This document shows positions 1 through 7,818 of a stretch of DNA of 14,838 nt, piece after piece. The DNA is from Clostridia bacterium (GTDB lineage: Bacteria > UBA6262 > WVXT01). How positions within the stretch are numbered: position 1 is the stretch's first letter; each line of letters starts with the position of its first letter. A model generated the notes under the pieces. It ran no database searches, was not told where the DNA came from, and saw nothing but the letters and a program-made list of their open reading frames with translations. The stretch covers positions 1 to 14,838 of the forward strand of contig DAOVHK010000027.1 of assembly GCA_030671905.1 (NCBI GenBank), in the 5' to 3' direction. A program made the translations under genes and the position numbers.

Positions 1-1538
1 AAAGTCTCCTCTCTTCCTGCATCTTTGGGAACCGGCTCACCTGTTATATCATTAGCTTCACACCAGGCAGCGTAGTTAGTTATTTCTCTCTCTGAATAAC
101 GGATTATATATTCATTTGCCCTGCCAACATTTTCGTCATCTCCGGGAGCAGTCCAGCTCAATACCACATCACCAGTATTGGAACCTGCCTCTGATTTAAG
201 GTTTATCTTTTCTGGTCGAGTATTGTCTCCCGTATCTGAAAATCCCATCTTATTTAAAGCATCGGTAACATAAGGAATCTGCATAAAAACATCCCAGACC
301 ATCCCAGTTCTATAATTTTCAATGGCTAACATTGTTGCGCCCTGACTGATTCCAATTACATCATCTGCATACCAATCTGGACTTCGGTCAAGATTGAATC
401 CATCACAAAATCCGTATTTACCCCAGATACTACTTTTATAATTATCATACATATACTTTAATGCCTCTATCGACTCCTCTGGTGTAAACATTATCGAGCC
501 TGCTGATGCTGTAGGTTGAACTGTGCCATCGTCATTAAGACCTCCCCCCGGCTCTGCTCCATAGACAGTGTAAACCCCATCAGGGTCATCCCCTGCAGTC
601 AAACCCCAGCTTTTAGAACTATAAGTAGTGTAATCATCGTCGCCATCTTCCGTATCATCCTGGTGTTCAATGCAGAACTGTCTGTTTGCTAAAGTAGCCT
701 TCTTTGAATTTTCAAAATAATTGGTGCCTCCATACTCTTTTCTCCGGAAGTCAATCCAGATGTGTGGATATTGGTGGACAAATAGAGGATTTTTGGGTTG
801 GCAATAAATTAAAGTATAGCCGGCATAAGTGTCTTCTTGTCTGTCCATATCTGTCCAGCAATCTACATTTTTTGGATGGGTAGGTGAGCCTATTGCTAAG
901 ACGTCAAGAAGAATCCCCTCGTTAAAACTGTTCCAGTAAGAACCACCAAATCCAGACCCGGGTTTCCAGGACATATTTACAAATTTGGTACTATTACTCA
1001 TCCATTCCCAATCCGCTGACCGGTATAGTTCATTGGCTATAGTTTCAATTTCTGTGCCTTTGAAATATTGGCCTGCAAACAGAGCACCAGCAAGGAAGAG
1101 GGATGTATCAATAGAAGAAACTTCGCAAGTGTCGTAGCGGGCTCCAGTATCCATATCGAGCCAGTGATAAAAGAACCCATGCTCATTTTCTACAGGTCCG
1201 TCTCTAAATGTTTTGAGAGTGGTTAGAATACGATTATAAGCTTGATTATAACTTATCCATCCCCGACTATGAGCCACACATATTGCGGTCAATCCAAATC
1301 CCACTGAGGCAATACTTGCATGATTATATATATCGGAAGTGAAATTCCTCGCTCTGTCCTGAATCAGTCCATTAGAGGGATTTGCCTCATTCCAGAAGAA
1401 CCAGAAGGTTTCCTCTTCTACCATATCGAGGAATTCCTCATCGCTCATCCCCTGGGCAGGAACTCCTCGCACAAGGCCCAAAATAAGAAAAAATAAGAGA
1501 GCCAAAAAGACTCTCTTCATGTCTACACTTGTTCTCAT
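1..1538 (-). CDS. Secreted glycoamylase-like (GH144/PF10091-type) glycoside hydrolase with Fn3-like domain, 3' end outside the window
   Basis: About 512 codons are open without interruption; the C-terminus lies beyond the window edge. After a signal peptide (MKRVFLALLFFLIL, ending near PAQG) comes a glycoamylase-like domain, residues about 35-435. Landmarks are FWFFWNEANPSNGL, SIASVGFGLTAI, ARYDTCEVSSIDTSLFLAGA, NEGILLDVLAIGSPTHP, IWIDFRRKEYGG, FENSKKATLANRQFC, TASAGSIMFTPEES and DVIGISQGATMLAIENYRTG. This family includes GH144 endo-beta-1,2-glucanases; D136, E139 and E207 are spaced like the acidic residues I recall as important in a characterised GH144 enzyme. An Fn3-like domain begins near residue 448 (VLSWTAPGDDENVG). 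The likely role is hydrolysis of a beta-glucan outside the cytoplasm; the substrate is inferred. Start choice: ATG at 1538 has AAGGA only 2 nt upstream, while the ATG at 1520 begins directly with the signal peptide, so either is possible. Confidence 0.9.
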   Translation of the reverse strand, partial: MRTSVDMKRVFLALLFFLILGLVRGVPAQGMSDEEFLDMVEEETFWFFWNEANPSNGLIQDRARNFTSDIYNHASIASVGFGLTAICVAHSRGWISYNQAYNRILTTLKTFRDGPVENEHGFFYHWLDMDTGARYDTCEVSSIDTSLFLAGALFAGQYFKGTEIETIANELYRSADWEWMSNSTKFVNMSWKPGSGFGGSYWNSFNEGILLDVLAIGSPTHPKNVDCWTDMDRQEDTYAGYTLIYCQPKNPLFVHQYPHIWIDFRRKEYGGTNYFENSKKATLANRQFCIEHQDDTEDGDDDYTTYSSKSWGLTAGDDPDGVYTVYGAEPGGGLNDDGTVQPTASAGSIMFTPEESIEALKYMYDNYKSSIWGKYGFCDGFNLDRSPDWYADDVIGISQGATMLAIENYRTGMVWDVFMQIPYVTDALNKMGFSDTGDNTRPEKINLKSEAGSNTGDVVLSWTAPGDDENVGRANEYIIRYSEREITNYAAWCEANDITGEPVPKDAGREET

Positions 1539-1549
1539 TGTCCTTAAAA

Positions 1550-1574
1550 TGTACCAGCAAAGCGTAAACTTTGC
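1550..1574. repeat. Half copy (one hairpin arm) of the TGTAGC two-hairpin element
   Basis: This stretch matches the left arm of the complete elements elsewhere in the window, with two substitutions (GTACC for GTAGC, AAACTTT for AAGCTTT). It keeps the GCAAAG / CTTTGC stem. The second arm is not recognisable. It lies between the barrel gene stop and the hydrolase start. The run of T on the plus strand is on the wrong side for an intrinsic terminator of the minus-strand transcript. Confidence 0.7.
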
Positions 1575-1582
1575 TTCTTTTT

Positions 1583-3730
1583 TTAAAACATGACTTCAAG
1601 AGCTATTCGGGTAAAGTTATCAGCAAATGGATAACCTGTTGGCTCCCAACTGGGGTCTCCGAACCTCGTGGTCTTGTACATACCTAAAAGTTTTAGATAA
1701 GGTGTTGGATAGTATTCAATTTTGGTCTGAAAAGAATCGGTCACATAACTGGCACCTGTGAGAGGATGTTCTATATCCTCTCTGCGGAATTTAAACCACA
1801 ACACTAACGGGAGCCTGATTCCGGGAGTTACTGGGTGGACGAGGTGAAAACGTAGATATAGTTCGCTCACACCAACTTTTTCGTTCCTGTCCACATCCAG
1901 GCTGGAACGGAGGCTGGTGTATTCATAATCTTCTTTTCGATATTCGCGAGATATCCCCATCTCCATTCCCCGAAAGCCATAGTAGTATAAGCTAAGGTTA
2001 GTGCGTTTTCTCCCATAATCTTTATTTGAATTGCGAGTTATATCATCGTAAGCAACGGAGGCGACAAATCCTTTACAGGACTGTTCAAACTTAACATTAT
2101 AACCCTTCTGGTCACCATCTACATCATCGAAAACTGTCGGCTCCTGACGATACTCTGGCTTAAAATTTTCACCGACCCAGCGATACCCGTAACTAAGTTT
2201 TGAACTTCTCCAAAGGAGATTATCGAAAATTAACTTTCCTCGCCACATACTTCCATAGACGGATACTGGCTTATCCAGCTTTTGGTTATAAATCGGTTCA
2301 GTAGGGTCAGTACGGTCAACTTCAGCATATTGATGGTATATATCGTGGCCATAAATTCCTTCAAATATGATTCGATGGCTAAGCAAGTACTCCAAAATTC
2401 GAAACATAAAGCTTGTATCTTTTTCCACTGGCTCTACTTCCAGCGTTCCGTCTTCTCCCGAAGAGCCCGAAAGCCGTGCTGTCTGGGAATGGTGAATTCC
2501 AATTGCCTCCAACCGAAAATATTGCCAATATTGTCGGAAATGGCTTCCTAAAGTGAAGGAATTGAAAGGCTGCTTGATGAAGAAAGTATTGTAGTTGAGT
2601 CCACGATAGTCCCCATCAATAGAGACTCCTTTCCATCCGTAAACAGGATTAAAAGTATAGCGGGTAGAGTCGAGCCAGAGGTGTCCCAGAGTAATCCTCG
2701 AAGCTTGAGGGAGGATATCGTTCACTGTAAATTGTAGAGTGGGAAATTCAATATCGGGAGATTGTCTGCGAGTCTCTTCAAAAGGCCAATTTTCCAGCTC
2801 AACGCCATATGCCGCTTCTCCAAAATTCTGCGTCTCGGCTGCAATCTCCATTTTCCCGCCAAATCTTAAGAGTCTTCCTTCAACAGAGAGACTTCCCATA
2901 CTAAATATTTCGTTCTTCTGTTCAGGGGTATAAGAATAGCCAGTGTAAATTGTGACGCCAAGGTCTGTCTTCTTCTCCCTGGAATATTCCTTTGGGTTTC
3001 CCTGTGGGGAACTCTTGGCTGAAGAAGGTTCCTCACCCAATTCTTCTTCAGAAGACTGGGCAAAATAGATATTATCGAGATATATGGTTCCTGTTTTTCT
3101 GGTCACATTTTCATTAAACACAATCGTTAACTCTGTCATCTTTCTCCATTCCCCTATTCTCTTGAACATCCCCAGGGGAATGACTATTTTTTGCCAGGAA
3201 GAACCTACTCCTTCGACCAGGAACTTATCGGTCTGGTCGATATTCTTCAGTTCAACAATAAACTTCCGCGTGAAACCCTGTAGCGGATCTCCTTTAACAT
3301 AAAAGATGAGATATCTATAATCTTTAAGGTTAGCATTGTTCAACAGGAAATAGAAACCATTATAAGAAGTATGGGGAACCTCCTTGGCAAAGCCAATAAT
3401 CGAATCCATGTCGTAGTCATAAATGTAGTAGGAAGTATCAGGAAATTCCCTTAAATAGGTAATGGTGGAATCGATATCGTAGTCCAACCTCAGGGAACTA
3501 CCAGTCTCACCCACACGAATCTTGGAATCAAAAGAAACCACACAACCCTGAGACTTGTCCTGGGGATTGACATTCCATGGGTAGCTTTCTCCTCCCAGTT
3601 TATTGAGAAATGTCTGTTCGTCAAAATCATCCACTGAAAGGATTTTACTTTCGGCATCTGGGCAGTACATAAAAATTACCACTAAGGCTACCAATCCAGC
3701 CAATATAATAGATAAGCTGTTTCTCCTCAT
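1583..3730 (-). CDS. CBM11/CIA30-like domain fused to a C-terminal outer-membrane beta-barrel
   Basis: A 715-residue protein. Start chosen at ATG 3730 (MRRNSLSIILAGL) because GAGGTG lies 9 nt upstream; the frame can be extended to an ATG at 3772, but that lies inside a repeat element and lacks a ribosome site. A signal sequence (residues 1-29) precedes a galactose-binding-fold domain of CBM11/CIA30 type (about 30-228; VDDFD, FYVKGD, SSWQKIVIPL, IYLDNIYF). A Ser/Glu/Pro-rich linker (about 229-258) leads to roughly 455 residues rich in alternating aromatic/polar strands, ending ALEVMF with a terminal Phe, typical of outer-membrane barrels. The barrel family is not recognised. A 22-residue tandem duplication lies inside the binding domain. 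It probably displays a glycan-binding module at the outer membrane; whether the barrel transports anything is unknown. Confidence 0.88.
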   Translation of the reverse strand: MRRNSLSIILAGLVALVVIFMYCPDAESKILSVDDFDEQTFLNKLGGESYPWNVNPQDKSQGCVVSFDSKIRVGETGSSLRLDYDIDSTITYLREFPDTSYYIYDYDMDSIIGFAKEVPHTSYNGFYFLLNNANLKDYRYLIFYVKGDPLQGFTRKFIVELKNIDQTDKFLVEGVGSSWQKIVIPLGMFKRIGEWRKMTELTIVFNENVTRKTGTIYLDNIYFAQSSEEELGEEPSSAKSSPQGNPKEYSREKKTDLGVTIYTGYSYTPEQKNEIFSMGSLSVEGRLLRFGGKMEIAAETQNFGEAAYGVELENWPFEETRRQSPDIEFPTLQFTVNDILPQASRITLGHLWLDSTRYTFNPVYGWKGVSIDGDYRGLNYNTFFIKQPFNSFTLGSHFRQYWQYFRLEAIGIHHSQTARLSGSSGEDGTLEVEPVEKDTSFMFRILEYLLSHRIIFEGIYGHDIYHQYAEVDRTDPTEPIYNQKLDKPVSVYGSMWRGKLIFDNLLWRSSKLSYGYRWVGENFKPEYRQEPTVFDDVDGDQKGYNVKFEQSCKGFVASVAYDDITRNSNKDYGRKRTNLSLYYYGFRGMEMGISREYRKEDYEYTSLRSSLDVDRNEKVGVSELYLRFHLVHPVTPGIRLPLVLWFKFRREDIEHPLTGASYVTDSFQTKIEYYPTPYLKLLGMYKTTRFGDPSWEPTGYPFADNFTRIALEVMF
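3353..3484 (-). repeat. Degenerate 2 x 66 bp in-frame tandem duplication inside the CBM-like domain
   Basis: Residues 83-104 and 105-126 of the barrel protein (from the 3730 start) align without gaps at 12 of 22 positions: DYDIDS...REFPDTSYYIY against DYDMDS...KEVPHTSYNGF. The equivalent segment in the paralogous domains (TYDVDSPNPAYNGF) is a single short stretch, so this copy carries an inserted unit. Confidence 0.75.
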
Positions 3731-3750
3731 CAATTTACACCTCATCTCCA

Positions 3751-3818
3751 AAACTGTAGCAGCAAAGCGCAAGCTTTGCTTTCTTCTTAGCAGAGCTATC
3801 GCTCTGCAGCTACAGTTT
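3751..3818. repeat. Two-hairpin palindromic element, long-spacer copy
   Basis: Bounded by inverted ends AAACTGTAGC and GCTACAGTTT (10 bp, the longest ends in the window). Inside are GCAAAGC-GCAA-GCTTTGC and GCAGAGC-TATC-GCTCTGC hairpins, separated by an 11-bp pyrimidine-rich spacer rather than the compact junction of the 54-bp copies. It fills most of the gap between the PorV-like gene (stop at 3823) and the barrel gene. Confidence 0.9.
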
Positions 3819-3822
3819 ATGA

Positions 3823-4707
3823 TTAAAACGTAATTACCATGGAAAACAGGTGGGTGCCTCCCAGGTCATAGTGTCTCTCCCAAGCATAATCGAAACGGAA
3901 AAATCTATAGCCAACACTTCCACCCAGAGTAAAATTCCACTTGCCCTTATCCTGATTAATCAAACCTGTTCGCAAACCTATTCCCCTATTCAGTAACCAC
4001 CACTCAATTCCCATGTGAGTCTCAACATAACTTTCCAATAGTTTGTCCAAATCGAGTGCAAGGTTCATAAAGGGATTAGGTTTAAATCCTATTCCCAGCC
4101 GTAAATTGGCGGGAAGCTGGTCTTCTGCCTGCGTATCCCACCTTATTTTTGGTCGATTGAAGTCCTGGTATAGAAGTCCCAAGTTCAAGTGTCCAGCGAA
4201 AGTCTTGTATAGAATACCTATGTCTGCTCCTAAGCCGCTACCACCTTCTTTGTAATCCACAGAGTAATATTTTATATTTGCTCCTAAACTAAAAGGTGTT
4301 GCTATTCTCATTCCATAGGAGATAATATAAGTATTCTCAGTATAATCCATAAATTCTACATTGCTTGTCGTGTCCAGACGTACCCAGCTGAACCCCAGCG
4401 AACCATTACCCATATTGGGATGGACATATCCCAGAAATTCGTAATTTATTAATCCTAAACTGAAGAGGTCTTTATGCATAACACTGAGTTGACTCTTCTC
4501 TATCCAGGCTATACCAGCAGGGTTCCAGTAGATGCTATTTCCATCGTCACTTATTGCTGTAAAGGCATCTCCCATTCCTTTTGGACGAGCACCAATACCT
4601 ATCCTGTCAAAAGCTCCACCCTCTGCTTTCTGTGACGGGTAATGGGCGACGCTTAACACAAAAGCGATTAGCACAATCAAAAAAAGTTTATAAACTGCGC
4701 GACGCAT
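3823..4707 (-). CDS. PorV/PorQ-like outer-membrane beta-barrel protein (first of two)
   Basis: A 294-residue protein of the PorV/PorQ (UPF0164, FadL-like) type. A signal sequence (about 1-29) is followed by the family signature RPKGMGDAFTAISDDG and YWNPAGIAW at about residues 41-68, then amphipathic strands to a C-terminal FSMVITF ending in Phe. In Bacteroidota, PorV binds type IX cargo and PorQ aids surface attachment; relatives in candidate phyla have no established role. Start: ATG 4707 (MRRAVYKLF) is preferred over GTG 4716, because GGGA lies about 11 nt upstream of the ATG but only 1-2 nt from the GTG; neither site is ideal. It lies 28 nt after the three-CBM protein with a FlgD-Ig-like tail, a candidate cargo. 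Confidence 0.9.
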   Translation of the reverse strand: MRRAVYKLFLIVLIAFVLSVAHYPSQKAEGGAFDRIGIGARPKGMGDAFTAISDDGNSIYWNPAGIAWIEKSQLSVMHKDLFSLGLINYEFLGYVHPNMGNGSLGFSWVRLDTTSNVEFMDYTENTYIISYGMRIATPFSLGANIKYYSVDYKEGGSGLGADIGILYKTFAGHLNLGLLYQDFNRPKIRWDTQAEDQLPANLRLGIGFKPNPFMNLALDLDKLLESYVETHMGIEWWLLNRGIGLRTGLINQDKGKWNFTLGGSVGYRFFRFDYAWERHYDLGGTHLFSMVITF

Positions 4708-4735
4708 AATGTCCACATCCCTTTTTGTAGCTGTA

Positions 4736-6682
4736 TCAGCGGATTACTCCGATGACATGTTTTACCTGGTCTGTCTTCTTGTCTAAATCCTCTGCTTCCA
4801 GAAGATATAAGTATAAACCGTTTCTCACTAAATTTTCAGAATTATCTCTTGCATACCAGTATATTGTGTGCTCTACACTCGGCTCCTTCTCGCCGCCATC
4901 CACCTTCCTTACTAAATTCCCGGCTAAATCATAAATTTTCAAGGTTATATTCGCATAACGGGCAAGTATAAACTTAAAACTGGCTCTATCTTTAATTCCG
5001 TCATTATTGGGCGAGATAGGATTGTCCGGAACAACAATACTTCTAATCAGGGCATCTCCTCTTCCTTTTCTGAAATCATCAACTTCCAGAACTTCGAGTT
5101 CATCAATCGTTAGAGTACCACTCCCGCCGTCTCTCTTGCTCACCACAAAAAAGATAGCCTCAATTTTCGTTAAATCGAGCTCATCAGCGATATCGCCATT
5201 ACTATAGGTTCCACTTGTGAGGAGGAAGAGTTCTTCATAGGGGATGGTTGCCGTCTTCCACTCGCCTTCAGTGTTGGTAACATCATAGATTTTTTTAGAA
5301 AATACAGTATCATTCTTATCCATTACTCTCAATTCCAGGTTGTTGGCGTTTCCTGTTCCTTTATATTTAAATCTGAAAGAATCACTTCCAGCAATATTCC
5401 TTCCCCAATCCCTCTCTATTACTACCCAATCATCAATATCTCCCCGGTTAAAACTATACGTCAACTCCAATGCTCTTCCATCCTGGCCAGATATGCTATC
5501 TAAAGATGTAGTCGTAACTCCCTTATCTTCATCAGCTCCATAATTTTCCCAACCAGAAATGGGAGCAGGCTCATCCATCTTGTCGAGAACGCTAATTGAA
5601 CCCTCGGAAGAACTGCCCGGTCCGGTAAATCTTATGTTGTCAATGTAAACCCTCCCTGCCCGGGGAGTCTGGTCAAAGACTATGTTCACCTGCCTTACCG
5701 CGCTGGTATCGAGTCCTGTAAAATCTGCAAGGGGAATAGTCACTTGTTGATAGGCAGTGGTCACATTTGCGATATAACTTGTAACCTGAACCTCAGGTTC
5801 AGTTCCAAGCGTATCTCCTGTATCTGCTATCTCGACCTTAAATTTTTCACCACCAGTTGCTCCCTTTACCCAGAATTTTAGGTTTTGGTATCCACTCAAG
5901 TCATAACCGCTCTCGTCACTCCTCATAAAACTCCAGTAACCACTCCACTGACCCGACGGAAAATCGTAAGTAATGGAAAGAGCGTAGACCCCTTCTTTAG
6001 CATTGCCAGAGTCATAAGTTATAGAAGGGTCGTAGTTTCCGCTGGGCGACATAGCTCCCGCATTGCCACCAAGGTCATTGGGTGGTGTGCCGCAATTGAA
6101 GTTATCGAGGAGAAGACTGACTGATGGTGTGTTCAACTGGTAGGATTCAAACCTGTCAATTGCTACTTTACCACTCCCACCTTCCGACACGTTTATAGCA
6201 AACCCTATCTTGGAAATATTTCCTCTATCCAGCGTACCATTCCCGGTTCCTTCCCAGTGGGAGAGACTGTCAAATGTTAAAATTGCTTGAGTCCAGGTGG
6301 AAATATTTGAAAGGTTAGCCAGTTTCCTTTCAAATACATCACCGTCAGTATCGGTTATCTGAAACTTTATGTGATTGGAATCTCCTGTCCCTTTATAGTA
6401 GAACCTTACAGCATCTCCCGCAGAGATATCCACATTGGCGAAGTCTTCTCTTTTGATAGCAACCCATTCTCCGGAATTGATGTCATAGTCCAGTTGAACG
6501 GCATTCCCTGTTAAGCCAGTAACTGTGGAAGTAGACAGACTTGCTCCGCTATCAGTCTGAACCGACCAATTGGTGGATGAGTCCATACTGTCAAGAACTT
6601 CAGCAAAACTCAAACCCGCAAGAAAAATCAGAAACAGGGAAATCGTAAACCAATTTTTAACTGTTTTCCTGACTATTTGCAA
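4736..6682 (-). CDS. Secreted protein with three CBM11/CIA30-like domains and a FlgD-Ig-like C-terminal tail
   Basis: A 648-residue protein with a TTG start at 6682, supported by GAGGTGA 6 nt upstream and an immediate signal peptide (residues 1-27, ending SFA). No ATG or GTG precedes the signal peptide in frame. Three galactose-binding-fold domains occupy about 29-183, 189-354 and 364-533. Domains 1 and 3 resemble each other (YYKGTGDSNHIKFQI, KYKGTGNANNLELRV); domain 2 resembles the single domains of neighbouring proteins (NDLGGNAGAM, FWVKGATGGEKFKVEI, VYIDNIRF). Residues about 548-648 form a FlgD-Ig-like domain (PISPNNDGIKDRASF, LKIYDLAGNLVRKV, ARDNSENLVRNGLYLYLLEA), similar in form to C-terminal sorting/attachment domains of type IX cargo. 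Probably a surface-attached polysaccharide-binding protein; ligand unknown. Confidence 0.9.
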   Translation of the reverse strand: MQIVRKTVKNWFTISLFLIFLAGLSFAEVLDSMDSSTNWSVQTDSGASLSTSTVTGLTGNAVQLDYDINSGEWVAIKREDFANVDISAGDAVRFYYKGTGDSNHIKFQITDTDGDVFERKLANLSNISTWTQAILTFDSLSHWEGTGNGTLDRGNISKIGFAINVSEGGSGKVAIDRFESYQLNTPSVSLLLDNFNCGTPPNDLGGNAGAMSPSGNYDPSITYDSGNAKEGVYALSITYDFPSGQWSGYWSFMRSDESGYDLSGYQNLKFWVKGATGGEKFKVEIADTGDTLGTEPEVQVTSYIANVTTAYQQVTIPLADFTGLDTSAVRQVNIVFDQTPRAGRVYIDNIRFTGPGSSSEGSISVLDKMDEPAPISGWENYGADEDKGVTTTSLDSISGQDGRALELTYSFNRGDIDDWVVIERDWGRNIAGSDSFRFKYKGTGNANNLELRVMDKNDTVFSKKIYDVTNTEGEWKTATIPYEELFLLTSGTYSNGDIADELDLTKIEAIFFVVSKRDGGSGTLTIDELEVLEVDDFRKGRGDALIRSIVVPDNPISPNNDGIKDRASFKFILARYANITLKIYDLAGNLVRKVDGGEKEPSVEHTIYWYARDNSENLVRNGLYLYLLEAEDLDKKTDQVKHVIGVIR

Positions 6683-6688
6683 ATAGAG

Positions 6689-6695
6689 TCACCTC
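6689..6695 (-). promoter_or_regulatory. Shine-Dalgarno of the TTG-started gene overlapping the upstream stop codon
   Basis: On the minus strand the sequence reads TGAGGTGA-CTCTAT-TTG. The first TGA is the stop of the OmpA-domain gene and overlaps GAGGTGA, the ribosome site for the TTG at 6682. This decides the start and suggests translational coupling. Confidence 0.75.
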
Positions 6696-7716
6696 ATTTC
6701 TCAATAATTACCAACTCCACCCTTCTATTGAGTGCTCTTCCTTGCCAGGTATCATTTTCAGTAATCGGTTTAACCTCTCCGTAACCCACAGCGTGTAGAC
6801 GGTCGGGATCTATCCCTCCGGTTATCACCAGGTAGTTCAGAACGATTGCTGCTCTCTTTCTGGAGAGGAGAAGGTTCAACCCATCATCTCCCACGCTATC
6901 CGAATATCCCTCGATGCGTAGTTTATATTTGGGATTTAACTTCAAAATATCTGCCATCTTGTTTATCTTGGGAAATTCTCTTGCTGAAATGTGGATGTCT
7001 CCGGAATCAAAACTGATTATAACAGTATCGGGAAGGCATGCCTCTTTGGTCTCTTTGGTCTCTTTGGTCTCTTTGGTCTCTTTGGTCTTTTTGGTCTCTT
7101 TAGTCTCTTTGGTTTTTTCAACACCTTTACCATCGGTGAAATAGATGTCATCAAAGTAAATAATGCCTTCTTTAGGGTTGCTTGTCAAATCGTCAAAGAC
7201 AATTACGAATTCAGTCATCTTGCTCCAGTCGGTTATTCTTTTAAATTTTTTAAGGGGAACTATCACCTTTTGCCACTCGCTCGTGATTCCGCTGACAAGG
7301 AAACTGCTCACCTGGGTAGGATTTTTCAACTCTACCTTAAACCTTCTGGTAAAGCCCTTCTCTTCATCTCCTTTGACAAAGAAGACAAGCTCTTTATAGG
7401 CTTTCAAGTCTTGATTCTGCAATTTTGTCCAGAAGCCATTATAGGCAGGGTTAGGAGAATCTACATCATAGGTTAATTTCAATGAATAGCCCTTATCTCC
7501 ACACTTCACCTCAGAGGAAAACGAGTCCATACACGTCTGGGTAAAGTCGGTGGGGTCCTTATCCCAGGCACCAAAGTCTCCTCCCAGATTGTTCGGCTTC
7601 TGTCCTGAGTCAAAATCTGCCACCTTAAGAATTGCCGCATTGCCCTTCCCTATCACCATGAAAGCCATTGACACTACAAGAATTACTACCAGATTAATGC
7701 AACTTTTCCGAAACAT
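6694..7716 (-). CDS. CBM11/CIA30-like domain fused through a TKE repeat to an OmpA-type peptidoglycan-binding domain
   Basis: A 340-residue protein. ATG 7716 has GAGGAGGT 5 nt upstream. A signal peptide (about 1-28, ending GNAA) precedes the binding domain (30-193: ADFDSGQKPNNLGGDFGAW, FFVKGDEEKGFTRRFKVEL, SEWQKVIVPL, IIYFDDIYF). A linker of Thr-Lys-Glu repeats (about 200-226) leads to an OmpA/MotB C-terminal domain (230-339) with GYSDSVGDD, LLLSRKRAAIVLNYL, GIDPDRL, GYGEVKP and NRRVELVI; the Asp and Arg expected to contact diaminopimelate are present. The binding module is therefore probably tethered to peptidoglycan. Residues C62 and C72 (TQTC, EVKCG) recur in the lipoprotein paralogue. It ends 11 nt before the three-CBM gene. 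Confidence 0.92.
   Translation of the reverse strand: MFRKSCINLVVILVVSMAFMVIGKGNAAILKVADFDSGQKPNNLGGDFGAWDKDPTDFTQTCMDSFSSEVKCGDKGYSLKLTYDVDSPNPAYNGFWTKLQNQDLKAYKELVFFVKGDEEKGFTRRFKVELKNPTQVSSFLVSGITSEWQKVIVPLKKFKRITDWSKMTEFVIVFDDLTSNPKEGIIYFDDIYFTDGKGVEKTKETKETKKTKETKETKETKETKEACLPDTVIISFDSGDIHISAREFPKINKMADILKLNPKYKLRIEGYSDSVGDDGLNLLLSRKRAAIVLNYLVITGGIDPDRLHAVGYGEVKPITENDTWQGRALNRRVELVIIEK
7042..7113 (-). repeat. 9-bp tandem repeat (8 units) encoding Thr-Lys-Glu linker
   Basis: Eight consecutive 9-bp units, CTCTTTGGT on the plus strand. The first five are identical; the sixth and seventh differ by one base each. They encode TKE on the minus strand. Unit length is a multiple of three, so copy-number change would lengthen or shorten the linker without a frameshift. 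Confidence 0.95.
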
Positions 7717-7732
7717 TCTTTACCTCCTCTTT

Positions 7733-7786
7733 TGTAGCGGCAAAGCACAAGCTTTGCCTAAGCAGAGCTATCGCTCTGCAGCTACA
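7733..7786. repeat. Complete 54-bp two-hairpin palindromic element
   Basis: Ends TGTAGC / GCTACA enclose GGCAAAGC-ACAA-GCTTTGCC (7739-7758) and GCAGAGC-TATC-GCTCTGC (7762-7779). It matches the copy at 8580-8633 at 50 of 54 positions; three of the four differences fall in the two loops, and the fourth (7739) is beside the first stem. It lies in the 102-bp gap between the lipoprotein stop and the OmpA-fusion start. Confidence 0.92.
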
Positions 7787-7818
7787 AACATTTACAATTC
7801 GCTTGCGTAGCCACAAAC

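Noticed and set aside
1596..1615. AGAGCTATTCG near the end of the barrel gene as the missing second arm of the half element
   Set aside because: It resembles part of AGCAGAGCTATCGCT, but it encodes the ordinary hydrophobic C-terminus of the barrel (RIALEVMF), lacks the return stem, and is likely chance.
4723..4740. TGTAGCTGTATCAGC as a remnant of the palindromic element between the three-CBM gene and PorV-like gene
   Set aside because: Only the TGTAGCTG edge matches; neither hairpin stem is present and the gap is only 28 nt.
6991..7476. Open plus-strand frame of 161 codons with FGLFGLFGLF repeats
   Set aside because: It is the antisense reading of the TKE microsatellite and the CBM-OmpA gene; no ribosome site and low-complexity product.
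7733..7786. CRISPR repeats or a tRNA-like structure for the recurring 54-bp palindromes
   Set aside because: Copies are dispersed kilobases apart with no regular spacers, and there is no acceptor/anticodon pattern; two simple hairpins within inverted ends explain them.
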